From: Natronococcus pandeyae
Lineage (GTDB): Archaea; Halobacteriota; Halobacteria; Halobacteriales; Natrialbaceae
Assembly: GCF_008122205.1 (NCBI RefSeq)
Contig: NZ_PHNJ01000003.1
Span: 186,001-250,000, forward strand
Direction: 5' to 3'
DNA: 64,000 bases
Shown: positions 36,585-44,819 of the stretch, in pieces
How positions within the stretch are numbered: the stretch's first letter is position 1
Layout of the letters: every line of letters begins with the position of its first letter
Notes under the pieces: model-generated
The model's input: only the letters and a program-made list of their open reading frames with translations
Told to the model about the DNA's origin: nothing
Database searches by the model: none
Made by a program: the position numbers and the translations under genes

Positions 36585-36755
36585 TCAGAACTCGACCGCG
36601 TCGATCCACGGCTCGTCACCGCAGTACTGGCACTCGAACGTCGTTTCGTACTCCTCGCACGGATCGTGGATCCCGCGTCCGCACGTCTCGCAGATCGTGA
36701 TCTCGCGTTCGTTCGCCTGCGTTTCACAGATCGTGCAGCGATTCCCGATCTTCAT
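36585..36755 (-). CDS. Small C4HC3-type (RING/PHD-like) zinc-finger protein
   Basis: 56 residues from ATG 36755. The cysteine/histidine order is C-x2-C-x11-C-x2-C-x4-H-x2-C-x8-C-x2-C (CTIC...CETC...HDPC...CQYC), which is a cross-brace arrangement of eight ligands for two zincs, like RING or PHD fingers, though with a short last loop. It ends EPWIDAVEF. Two separate zinc knuckles are an alternative. It is convergent with tyrS, 77 bp apart. Function unknown. Confidence 0.78.
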   Translation of the reverse strand: MKIGNRCTICETQANEREITICETCGRGIHDPCEEYETTFECQYCGDEPWIDAVEF

Positions 36756-36980
36756 GTGTCGTGCTAGCTCACCTCCCGTTGCTCGGAATTCCGTGGCAGA
36801 ACGGCAAAAAACCGCGGATCGGACGGTCAGGGGACAGGTCGCGGCGACGGATGATCGGAAGAACGGACGTATCGTTCTGCGGTACCGCACTCCGATTACC
36901 GTCGGCACCGACGCTACCCGGTGCTCGAGTCGCGAGCCTCGGCGATGCGTTTAACGTACGATGTCGACGTGTACCGTCGT

Positions 36981-38120
36981 ATGACGTTTCAACTTACGGC
37001 CGAGCAGGAGGCGATTCGGAACGCCGTCCGCGAGTTCGGCGAGGAGGAGATCAGGCCGATCGCTCGGGAGTACGAGCGGGAGCAGCGCTACCCGGCAGAG
37101 CTGCTCGCAGAAGCGGCGAAGCTCGACCTCGTCGCCCCGCACGTCCCGGAGAAGTACGGCGGCGCGGGGATGGACGCGATATCGACGCTGCTCGTCACCG
37201 AGGAACTGTGGCGTGCGGATCCGGGCGTCGGCGGATCGATCTCCGCGGCGGACTTCGGGACGGGGATGCTCGTCGAGTACGGCGAGGAGTGGATGCGCGA
37301 GCGGTGGCTCCCGGAGATCACCGCCGGCGAGACGCCGATCGCGACCGCCATCTCGGAGCCCGCCCACGGTTCGAACGTCGCAGGGATGGAGACGCGCGCC
37401 GATAAAGACGGCAACGAGTGGGTCATCAACGGGCAGAAGATGTGGATCACCAACGGGACCGTCGCCGACGTTGCGATCGTCATGGCGAGGACGACGCCCG
37501 ACGCTGGTCACGAGGGGATCACCGCGTTCCTCACTCCGACGGACGTCGACGGCTACGAGGCCGCGCGGATCACGAACAAACTCGGGATCGAGGCCCAGGA
37601 CACCGCCGAGATCGTTCTGGACGACCTTCGGGTTCCCGACTCGAACGTCGTCGGCGAGGTCGATCGCGGCTTCTACCAGCTGATGCGCTTCTTCGCCCCC
37701 GCACGAGCCGACGTCGCCGCCCAGGCCACGGGCGTCGCCCAGGCGGCGCTCGAGGCCTCGATCGACTACGCGACCGAGCGCGAGCAGTTCGATCGACCGA
37801 TCGGCGAGTTCCAGGCGATCGAGCACAAGCTGGCCGAGATGGCGACGAACGTCGAAGCGGCGCGATCGCTGGCCTACCGCGCGGGGGCCGCACTCGAGTC
37901 CGACGACGACGCGCTCGCGACGAAGCTCGCGTCGATGGCGAAGCTGTTCGCCAGCGAGCGGGCGGTCGACGTCACGGACGAGGCGATCCAGGTCCACGGC
38001 GGCGCCGGCTACGTCGACGATCACCCCGTCGAGCGGTACTACCGCGACGCCCGCATCACGAAGATCTACGACGGGACGAGCGAGATCCAAAAGAGCATCA
38101 TCGCCGACCAGCTGTACTGA
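36981..38120 (+). CDS. Acyl-CoA dehydrogenase
   Basis: 379 residues from ATG 36981 (MTFQLTAEQEAIRNAVREF). Family signatures are ATAISEPAHGSNVAGMETRA, WVINGQKMWITNG, and the C-terminal DGTSEIQKSIIADQL with the flavin-binding QVHGGAGYVDDHPVERYYRDARI. It oxidises an acyl-CoA ester to the enoyl-CoA with FAD. Chain length is unknown. No fatty-acid oxidation genes are next to it; only BirA lies downstream, 60 bp away. Confidence 0.93.
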   Translation: MTFQLTAEQEAIRNAVREFGEEEIRPIAREYEREQRYPAELLAEAAKLDLVAPHVPEKYGGAGMDAISTLLVTEELWRADPGVGGSISAADFGTGMLVEYGEEWMRERWLPEITAGETPIATAISEPAHGSNVAGMETRADKDGNEWVINGQKMWITNGTVADVAIVMARTTPDAGHEGITAFLTPTDVDGYEAARITNKLGIEAQDTAEIVLDDLRVPDSNVVGEVDRGFYQLMRFFAPARADVAAQATGVAQAALEASIDYATEREQFDRPIGEFQAIEHKLAEMATNVEAARSLAYRAGAALESDDDALATKLASMAKLFASERAVDVTDEAIQVHGGAGYVDDHPVERYYRDARITKIYDGTSEIQKSIIADQLY

Positions 38121-38180
38121 CGCGCCGGCGGTCCGGACCGATCCCGCCGATTCAAGTACGAGGGCTCCCCTCTCGAGGCT

Positions 38181-39119
38181 ATGAACGAGACGAGACGAGC
38201 GATCCTCGAGCGAATCGCGGACGGGCCGGTCTCCGGCCCCGACGTCGCAGAATCGCTCGAGGTCTCGCGGGCGGCCGTCTGGAAGCACATCGAGGCGCTT
38301 CGCGAGGCCGGATTCGAGATCGAGAGCGGGCCGACCGGCTACGAACTGACCGACGTCACGGTGTACAACGGACCGGCCGTCGAGTACGGGCTCGAGGCGC
38401 CGTTTTCGGTCGACTACCACGATTCAGTCGGGAGCACTAACGACCGCGCTCGCGAACTGGCGACCGACGGCGCGAGCGACGTCGCCGTCCTCGCGGACGA
38501 ACAGACCGGCGGCCGGGGCCGCCTCGAGCGCGAGTGGTCCTCGCCCGCAGGCGGCGTCTGGCTCAGTATCGTCTCGAGGCCGGTGATCGCGCCGGCCCGC
38601 GCGCCCCTCTACACGCTCGCGGCGTCGGTCGCGACGGCGCGCGCGGCGCGAGAGGCCGGCGTCGACGCCCGGATCAAGTGGCCGAACGACGTCGTCGTTC
38701 CCGTCGACGACGACGGCTCCTACCGGAAGCTCGCGGGCATTCTCACGGAGATGGAGGGCGAAACGGACCGGATCGAGTGGCTCGTCGTCGGAATCGGCGT
38801 CAACGCGAATATCGACGACAGCGAACTTCCGCCGGAGGCGACCTCCGTCCGCGCCGAGGCCGGCGACGTCGACCGTCGCGCGTTCGTCCAGCGCGTGCTC
38901 GAGGAGTTCGACCGCTACCGGAACGATCTCGAGGCGGTCGTGCCGGCCTGGCGCGACCTCGCGCTGACGCTCGGCCAGCGCGTTCGAGTCGATCGCCCGT
39001 CGGGCGAAATCGTCGGCGAGGCGGTCGACGTCACCGACTCGGGAGCACTCGTCGTCGACACTGGCGAGGAACAGGTGACGGTAGCGGCGGGCGACTGCGA
39101 GCACCTGCGTCCTATTTGA
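38181..39119 (+). CDS. birA: Biotin--protein ligase / biotin operon repressor
   Basis: 312 residues. Residues 1-60 form a winged-helix domain (GPDVAESLEVSRAAVWKHIEAL), the BirA repressor part. The ligase domain contains STNDRARELA, the biotinyl-adenylate loop GRGRLEREWSSPAGG (111-125), and IKWPNDVVV. The C-terminal SH3-like domain ends the protein. It attaches biotin to acyl-CoA carboxylase subunits and may repress biotin genes. The stop lies inside the convergent universal stress gene (8-bp overlap). Confidence 0.93.
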   Translation: MNETRRAILERIADGPVSGPDVAESLEVSRAAVWKHIEALREAGFEIESGPTGYELTDVTVYNGPAVEYGLEAPFSVDYHDSVGSTNDRARELATDGASDVAVLADEQTGGRGRLEREWSSPAGGVWLSIVSRPVIAPARAPLYTLAASVATARAAREAGVDARIKWPNDVVVPVDDDGSYRKLAGILTEMEGETDRIEWLVVGIGVNANIDDSELPPEATSVRAEAGDVDRRAFVQRVLEEFDRYRNDLEAVVPAWRDLALTLGQRVRVDRPSGEIVGEAVDVTDSGALVVDTGEEQVTVAAGDCEHLRPI

Positions 39120-39627
39120 TCGGCTCGGCGTCGGACGGCCCCGCCGTCTCCTCGCTGGCCATCGTGGGCTGTTCCTCCGCGTTCTCTTCGAACTCGTCCT
39201 CGCCGAGCCGAACCGTCAGTACCGGAACGGACGCCCGCCTGACGACTCGTTCCGCAACGCTCCCGAGGAGTAGTCGATCGATCCCGCCGCGACCGTGGGT
39301 GCCCATGACGACGAGGTCGCAGTTTTCGGGCGTCGCCTGGTCGACGATGACGCGACTCGGCGATCCCTCGAGCACCTTCGTCTCGACCTCGACGTCGGGG
39401 GGTGCAAGCTCCTCGACCCGGCTGACTGCCTCCTGTCCCTCCGATCGAAGTGCGTCGCCGATCCCCTCCCAGGCAGTCTCCATCGGGAGGCCGCCGTAAC
39501 TGGCGACGTTGGCGACGTAGATCGCTCGAATTCTCGCGTCGTGAGCGCGAGCGAGGTCGAACGCGTACTCGAGTGCGTGCTCGCCCTCGGGTGAGCCATC
39601 GGTCGGAACGAGGATGCAATCGTACAT
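39112..39627 (-). CDS. Universal stress protein (UspA family)
   Basis: 171 residues from ATG 39627. The ATP-binding type signature GTHGRGGIDRLLLGSVAERVV and SVPVLTVR is complete. The N-terminus MYDCILVPTDGSPEGEHAL is the usual start. An acidic 30-residue tail follows the domain. An AT-rich stretch around 39658 lies about 30 bp upstream. The role is a nucleotide-binding stress response, not further specified. Confidence 0.93.
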   Translation of the reverse strand: MYDCILVPTDGSPEGEHALEYAFDLARAHDARIRAIYVANVASYGGLPMETAWEGIGDALRSEGQEAVSRVEELAPPDVEVETKVLEGSPSRVIVDQATPENCDLVVMGTHGRGGIDRLLLGSVAERVVRRASVPVLTVRLGEDEFEENAEEQPTMASEETAGPSDAEPIK

Positions 39628-39818
39628 CTGTTACCACGTAACATGGGTGTCGTTCGTAATAATGTTACGGTAAAATTCACCGATTATTGCCCGGCGTCAG
39701 GGCAGACTCGAGCCCGATCTCGAATCCGGGAGCTGCGATCAAAGAGAGCGTTCGAACGGGTGGTCGATTCAGTACTTGACAGCGAGCGGCCCGCAGGTCG
39801 TCGAACCGACCACAACGT

Positions 39819-39904
39819 CTATAGTAGCCACTGAAAGTCAGTGCACACCCAATCGCACGACTGCTGTGCGATAGGTGTGTAAACCGTTTCAGTTGGTACT
39901 ATAG
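39819..39904. repeat. MITE-like palindromic element
   Basis: 86 bp with 31-nt imperfect arms (23 of 31 paired) whose outer 8 bp are the perfect inverted repeat CTATAGTA and TACTATAG. An inner 7-bp stem (ATCGCAC and GTGCGAT) sits around a 7-nt loop. No coding capacity. It lies in the 299-bp non-coding gap between usp and the flavin reductase gene. Confidence 0.75.
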
Positions 39905-39926
39905 CGGCAGGCGCGACCGAAGATGG

Positions 39927-40649
39927 TCACTCCCCGTCGGCCGCGTCCGACTCCCAGCCTTCGGTATAGATCCGCTCCTCGTCGATTCCGGCAGTCCCGA
40001 GGATCTCTCGCGTTTCGACGACCATCTCGGGGACGCCACAGACGTAGCAGTCGGTCTCGTCTCTGTGGTCCAGTTCGTCCAGCGTGTTCTCGAGGTGGTC
40101 CTGTACGTGCCCGGTCCGGCCGTTCCATGCCTCGCTGTCGGCGTCGGAGAGGACGTATTCGACGGAAACGCGGTCGTGTCCCGCCCGAAGCTGATCGAGA
40201 CTCTCGCGGAAGATGAGGTGTTCCTGGTCGCGTTCGCCGAACAGGAGTCGGGCGTCGCCCCGGCCCGCTCGAGCGTACTGTTCGATCATCGGATAGAGGG
40301 GCGTGATTCCCGTCCCCGTCGCAATGAACAGGGCATCGCGGTCGAGGTTTCGCACGGAGAGGTCGCCGTCGACTGGTTCGATTTCGACCTCGTCACCCGG
40401 CGTCCGCTCGTGCATATAGACGGAGCCGGTTCCGCCGTCGTAGCGCTTGATGGCGAGAACGAGTTGCTTCGTCCCGGGGACGTTCACGGCCGTGTACGGC
40501 CGGGCGTCCTCCTCGCCGTCGGTTTCGAAGTGAATCGTCGTGTGCTGACCGGGGTCGTACTCGAACCGGTGCTCGTCGGCGACGAGTCGAAACTGCTTCA
40601 CGTCGGGGGTCATCTGGTGAACGTCAGCGACTGTCGCGGTCAATGTCAT
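39927..40649 (-). CDS. Ferredoxin-NADP+ reductase-like flavoprotein
   Basis: 240 residues from ATG 40649 (MTLTATVADVHQMTPDV). The FAD motif RPYTAVN, the NAD(P) loop IATGTGITPLYPMI, LLFGERDQEHLIFRE and the C-terminal CYVCGVPEMV are the features of the FNR superfamily. It transfers electrons between NAD(P)H and a one-electron carrier. A 2Fe-2S domain is lacking, so it needs a separate ferredoxin; none is adjacent. Confidence 0.9.
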   Translation of the reverse strand: MTLTATVADVHQMTPDVKQFRLVADEHRFEYDPGQHTTIHFETDGEEDARPYTAVNVPGTKQLVLAIKRYDGGTGSVYMHERTPGDEVEIEPVDGDLSVRNLDRDALFIATGTGITPLYPMIEQYARAGRGDARLLFGERDQEHLIFRESLDQLRAGHDRVSVEYVLSDADSEAWNGRTGHVQDHLENTLDELDHRDETDCYVCGVPEMVVETREILGTAGIDEERIYTEGWESDAADGE

Positions 40650-40962
40650 CTGCTCGAGTGTGTGGACGTCGAGCACTAAGCCGTGCTGTCGGCACGTGCT
40701 CGCCGTGGGTAGGTGTCACGATGGCGGGAAACACAGGGCAAGAACTGTCCCACCTCCGACCTGCAGCACCCGTCGTCGCGTCCGCTCGCTCTTCGTCATA
40801 CTCCTACTTACACGAGATACTGAATTACTACAGAGGGGATAACCGGCGATTTAGCGGGAGTATAATCCATTCCACTCTGTTTTTGTACCCGTCGTGACAG
40901 CAGACACGGGGACTCGCGACTGGTCTGCCGACGTCCGGCCCGAACCCGTTCCGCTGCGAGCG
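40650..40962. other. Intergenic region with no recognised gene
   Basis: 313 bases upstream of the reductase and downstream of the amidohydrolase gene. One patch near 40797-40895 is AT-rich (ATTACTACAG, AGTATAATCC, TTTTTG). No ORF with haloarchaeal codon bias is seen. It should hold the promoter of the minus-strand reductase. Confidence 0.4.
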
Positions 40963-41985
40963 TCAGGGATCGAGCACGACCTCGCGAACGTCGTCGACGC
41001 CGGCCCGTCGAACGACGGCCCGAACGGGATCCCGTACGCCGGCAAGGTTATCCGAGTCGCCGTCCAGTACCACGAATCGGCCCACCTGTCCCGACTCGAG
41101 CGGGCCGTACTCGAGGTCCGCCAGTTCGGCGCCGTTGATCGTCGCCATCCGGAGAACGTCGACGGCGGAGAGGTCGGAACACTTCGCGAGGAACTCCATC
41201 TCGCGGAACATCGACGGCGAGTTGAGCATCACGTTGTCGGTCCCCAGCGCGAGGGTCGTCCGCTCGGCCAGTTCGGTGACCGGCGGAAAGCCGACGTCGG
41301 TCACGAGATTCGAGCGCGGGCAGACCACGATCGGGATCTCGCTGTCCGCGATCCGCTCGAGGTGGATCGGCTCGGGGTGGACGACGTGGACGAGAAAGTC
41401 GGGATCGAGATCGAGCGCGCCGTTGAGGTCGCTCGGATCGGCCTCGCCGGCGTGGATGCCGAACGGCTTGCCGGCCTTCCGCGTCGCGGTACGCTCTTTG
41501 TCGAAGTCGGCGTCGTTGGCGCCGCTGGCGCCGAACCCGTCGCCGGCGTCCATCGCCTCGATCGATCCCCGGGCGAACGACAGCGCGTCGATCTCGACCC
41601 CCTCGGCCGCCGCCTCGAGCATGCGAACGCCCTCGACGCCGCCCTCGCGGAAGTCGAGGCAAGCGGCGGTCCCCCCGCGCCGCATAAACTGGAGGGAGCG
41701 GCGCATCGCGCTCACGAGTTCCTCGCGCGAGGCCTGGCGCAGCAGGCGGTGTTTCAGCCCGTCCGGCGGGGCGACCAGCTCCTCGAGCGAGAGGCCGCCG
41801 CCGGCCTCCTTCGCGATCGAGTCGCCGATGTGCGTGTGGGCGTTGACGAACGCCGGCAGAATGACGTCCGAGCTCTCGACCGCTTCCTCCTCGATGGCTT
41901 CGATCCGTCCGTCATCGTCGATCACGATCCGTCCCTCGACGGGCTCGAGCTCCCGTCCGCGGAGAATCGTCCCCGTTCGCTCCAT
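40963..41985 (-). CDS. Amidohydrolase family protein (TRZ/ATZ-like)
   Basis: 340 residues from ATG 41985. The metal motif HTHIGDS, His in GIHAGEADP, HVVHP and the Asp in LALGTDNVMLNSPSMF follow the amidohydrolase superfamily order. PRSNLVTDVG is typical of the TRZ/ATZ and cytosine deaminase branch. It hydrolyses a C-N bond; the substrate cannot be read. The C-terminal composite beta domain, LEYGPLESGQVGRFVVLDGD, is present. Confidence 0.88.
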   Translation of the reverse strand: MERTGTILRGRELEPVEGRIVIDDDGRIEAIEEEAVESSDVILPAFVNAHTHIGDSIAKEAGGGLSLEELVAPPDGLKHRLLRQASREELVSAMRRSLQFMRRGGTAACLDFREGGVEGVRMLEAAAEGVEIDALSFARGSIEAMDAGDGFGASGANDADFDKERTATRKAGKPFGIHAGEADPSDLNGALDLDPDFLVHVVHPEPIHLERIADSEIPIVVCPRSNLVTDVGFPPVTELAERTTLALGTDNVMLNSPSMFREMEFLAKCSDLSAVDVLRMATINGAELADLEYGPLESGQVGRFVVLDGDSDNLAGVRDPVRAVVRRAGVDDVREVVLDP

Positions 41986-42054
41986 ACTGGTCCCTTCGCG
42001 GGCCGGACCTTCAACCGTTTGCAACGGGTCGCGTTCCGTTCCCGAACCGGCCCG

Positions 42055-43287
42055 TCAGTCGACGAACTGGTCCAGCGTCGTGTCGAGGCCGTCCCGGACT
42101 TCGGTGACGAGCGCGCCGTCGATGTCGAGGCCGAGCACGTCGACGGCGGCCCGACCGACCCGTTCGCGGAGGTCGGCCGGGGAGTAGACGCCGAGACGCC
42201 ACTGAGAGTACTGGGCGGCCCGGAGCGCCTCGACGAGCGGCGACTGCTGGCCGAGTTGCCGAACGTCGCCGTTGACCATCACGCGACTCGTCGACTCCGT
42301 CATCGATGGACGACCCGGAACGTCGAGGATGACGTGCGCTGAATCGACGCCCGCCTCGTCGGCGACGTCGCGTTCGAACTCCCGGATGGCGTCGTGATCG
42401 GCCTCGATGATCCCGCCGGGAACGTCGTCGATCTCCGCCCACACCGCACGCTTGAAGAGGTCGCGCTGGTCCAGTCGCCGGGAGAACGCAGTCGTCGGCT
42501 CGCACGAGCGCAGCGCCACGATCAGGTCGTAGTCGTCCATCCGCTGGAGGGTTTCGGCGTCGACGTCGGCGTCGGGTGTCTCGAGCAGCCGTTCGGCTGC
42601 GCGACGAAGCATCGCCTTGCTGATTCGGGCGACACTGTGGCTGTAGACCGTCGGGTTCATCAGCGCTCGCGCGACGAGCAGGCTCTCCGCGGTCTGAACG
42701 TTCCCCTCCGCGAGGACGAGTTCGCCGTCGGTAAACGTGAGCTCTCGAACCAGCCGGCCGTGGTCGATCGTCCCGTAGGGAACCCCCGTGTGGTGGGCGT
42801 CGCGAACCAGGTAGTCCATCCGGTCGACGTCGAGTTCGCCCGACACGAGCTGGCCGAACCGCCCCTCGCCGGCGACCAGGTCCGCGACCCGTCCGGGCTC
42901 GAGGTCGTGATCGCGCAGCACCTCTCCGACCGTACCGTTCTCCAGCAGGTCGTGGACGTCGTCGTGGTACCGACCCGTCCGTCGATACGTGAGCGACTCG
43001 AGGTTGTGGCTGAACGGGCCGTGGCCGACGTCGTGGAGCATCGCCGCGGCGTGAACCCGCTCCGCCTGTCGCCCCTCGACGCCGAGCTGCTCGAGCGCCT
43101 CGCACGCGAGGTGGTAGACACCGAGGCTGTGTTCGAACCGGGTGTGGTTCGCCGAGGGGTAGACCAGCGAGACCGTGCCGAGCTGTTTGATTCGACGGAG
43201 CCGCTGTACCGCCGGCGTATCGAGGAGGTCCCGCGCAACGCCGTCGATCTGGATGTGATCGTGGACGCTGTCCTTGATGATCTTCAT
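42055..43287 (-). CDS. HD-domain phosphohydrolase (dGTPase/SAMHD1-like)
   Basis: 410 residues. The HD motif is spread over His53 (HTRFEHSLG), His85-Asp86 (AAMLHDVGHGPFSHNLE) and the later Asp in VDRMDYLVRDAHHTGV. The N-terminus KIIKDSVHDHIQIDGVARDLL and the order RLRRIKQLG are standard for archaeal SAMHD1/dGTPase relatives. Related enzymes hydrolyse dNTPs or other nucleotides. The start ATG 43287 precedes the family's usual N-terminus. Confidence 0.9.
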   Translation of the reverse strand: MKIIKDSVHDHIQIDGVARDLLDTPAVQRLRRIKQLGTVSLVYPSANHTRFEHSLGVYHLACEALEQLGVEGRQAERVHAAAMLHDVGHGPFSHNLESLTYRRTGRYHDDVHDLLENGTVGEVLRDHDLEPGRVADLVAGEGRFGQLVSGELDVDRMDYLVRDAHHTGVPYGTIDHGRLVRELTFTDGELVLAEGNVQTAESLLVARALMNPTVYSHSVARISKAMLRRAAERLLETPDADVDAETLQRMDDYDLIVALRSCEPTTAFSRRLDQRDLFKRAVWAEIDDVPGGIIEADHDAIREFERDVADEAGVDSAHVILDVPGRPSMTESTSRVMVNGDVRQLGQQSPLVEALRAAQYSQWRLGVYSPADLRERVGRAAVDVLGLDIDGALVTEVRDGLDTTLDQFVD

Positions 43288-43371
43288 TGTCGGTATTTTG
43301 TCCGGTTAGTACAAAAACCGTCGTCCACCCGGCCCCCTCGAGTCGGGGACCGCATTGGATATGACGACAGC

Positions 43372-43379
43372 AATACTAT
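43372..43379 (+). promoter_or_regulatory. TATA box of the 82-residue protein gene
   Basis: ATACTATA lies 30-37 bp upstream of ATG 43409. The TACTATAG here resembles the end of the element at 39819 by chance; a matching inverted copy is not present, so it is read as a promoter. Confidence 0.5.
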
Positions 43380-43408
43380 AGCCGTGGATATCGTCCACGT
43401 TACGTACC

Positions 43409-43657
43409 ATGACACAGCTCACGATTCCACCGGACGCCGACGAGGAACGAGCGACGAAACTCGTTCAGGAACACGTCGAGATCGGCGACGTCGTCGAGGT
43501 CCGTAACCAGGAACGGACCGAGGGGGACGCCTTCGACGTCACGGGAACGGTAACTGGCGTCGAGCCGGGCTACCTCGAACTCGACGAACGGCCACCCGCC
43601 GAGGGAAGCGTCCGCTACGACGAGATCCACACGATCACGAAGATCGATTCGGAGTAA
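43409..43657 (+). CDS. Small conserved protein, beta-rich
   Basis: 82 residues from ATG 43409. It has a helical N-terminus (PPDADEERATKLVQEHV) and a beta-barrel-like rest (GDVVEVRNQER, VTGTVTGVEPGYLELDERP, IHTITKID). The shape is that of a small SH3/Lsm-like barrel, but no named family fits. It stands between convergent and divergent neighbours as a single gene. Confidence 0.68.
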   Translation: MTQLTIPPDADEERATKLVQEHVEIGDVVEVRNQERTEGDAFDVTGTVTGVEPGYLELDERPPAEGSVRYDEIHTITKIDSE

Positions 43658-43761
43658 CGGTCCGTCACTTCCTGACGGAGGCGGAGATCGAACCTGTTTT
43701 CGGTCACCCGACCGCGACATCACCGACAGCAGCCCGCGCGCCACGCTTCAGTTCGAGACTC

Positions 43762-44733
43762 TCAATCCGAGAGTCCGTTCTCGTTGACCGGGTTCTCGGG
43801 CCGATCGCCGTTCAGAACCCGCAGGACGTCTCGAGTTACGGTCTCGTGGAGGTCGACGTACGATTCCTCGGAGTACCACGCGACGTGCGGCGTGAGGACG
43901 ACGTCGTCGCGACCGACCAGCGGCGAGTCTTCCGGTGGTTCGGTCGGGAGCACGTCCAGTCCCGCAGCCGCGAGTTCGTCGTTCTCGAGTGCCGTCGCCA
44001 GCGCGTCGGTGTCGACGACCTCGCCTCGCGCGGTGTTGAGCAGGATCGCGTCGTCGTCCATCGCCGCGAACGCCTCGGCGTCGAACAGTTCCCGCGTCTC
44101 CTCGGTCAGCGGCGCGTGCGTCGAGACGATATCGGCGCGCTCGAGCAGGCCGTCGAACGACACTTTCTCGACGCCGTACTCGGCGAGTTCGTCCTCGGAC
44201 TGGTAGGGATCGTACGCGACGAGTTCGAACTCGAAGCCCGAGAGGCGTTTGGCGATTCGCTGTGGAATCTTCCCGAACGCGGCGAAACCGAGCGTCTTCC
44301 CCGGCAGTCGGTGGATCGGGGCGCCGATTGTCCAGTCCCAAGTGCCGTCGTCGATCGCCCGGTCGTACAGTGACGTCTTTCGAACGCAGGCGAACAGCAG
44401 CGCGATCGTGTGTGTCGCGACCTCGTCCTCGCAGTAGTCGGGGACGTTGACCACGACGACGCCATTGTCGGTGGCGGCATCGAGATCGACCGTGTCGACG
44501 CCGATCCCGTACCGGCCGACGGCCTGCACGTCGAGTTCGTCGAGCACGTGCTCGTCGATGGGTGCGTACTGGGCGAGTAACGCGTCAGCGTCGGCCTCTC
44601 GAGCGGCCTCGATTACCTCGTCGGCGGTCTCCGCCTGCGCGGAGACGAGTTCGGCGTCCCGTTCGTCGACGACGCGGCGCTCGATGTCGAGATCCGGGAA
44701 GTCGAAGTCGGTAACGAGAATGGTGTCCGTCAT
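43762..44733 (-). CDS. D-2-hydroxyacid dehydrogenase (CtBP/SerA-like)
   Basis: 323 residues from ATG 44733 (MTDTILVTDFDFPD). Substrate loop VGRYGIGVDTVD, nucleotide fold TLGFAAFGKIPQRIAKRL, the catalytic Arg in NTARGEVVD, Glu in LPTEPPEDS and His in TPHVAWYSEES are in order. It reduces or oxidises a 2-keto/2-hydroxy acid with NAD(P). It lies next to a Gfo/Idh oxidoreductase on the same strand (86 bp apart), consistent with a sugar-acid route; the substrate is inference. Confidence 0.9.
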   Translation of the reverse strand: MTDTILVTDFDFPDLDIERRVVDERDAELVSAQAETADEVIEAAREADADALLAQYAPIDEHVLDELDVQAVGRYGIGVDTVDLDAATDNGVVVVNVPDYCEDEVATHTIALLFACVRKTSLYDRAIDDGTWDWTIGAPIHRLPGKTLGFAAFGKIPQRIAKRLSGFEFELVAYDPYQSEDELAEYGVEKVSFDGLLERADIVSTHAPLTEETRELFDAEAFAAMDDDAILLNTARGEVVDTDALATALENDELAAAGLDVLPTEPPEDSPLVGRDDVVLTPHVAWYSEESYVDLHETVTRDVLRVLNGDRPENPVNENGLSD

Positions 44734-44819
44734 CCGCTCGGTTCCTTCGTGGATCTCGCCGATAGTAGTATCGCCTGCTGTGATTCTCGCGCCCAAAACT
44801 CGGGGGAGAGGGGCCGAAC

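Noticed and set aside
40894-42342. 482-residue plus-strand ORF over the amidohydrolase
   Set aside because: High-GC shadow; the minus strand encodes a complete amidohydrolase with all metal motifs.
43374-43381. TACTATAG similar to the end of the 39819 element
   Set aside because: Only 8 bases and no partner arm; its spacing to ATG 43409 fits a TATA box.
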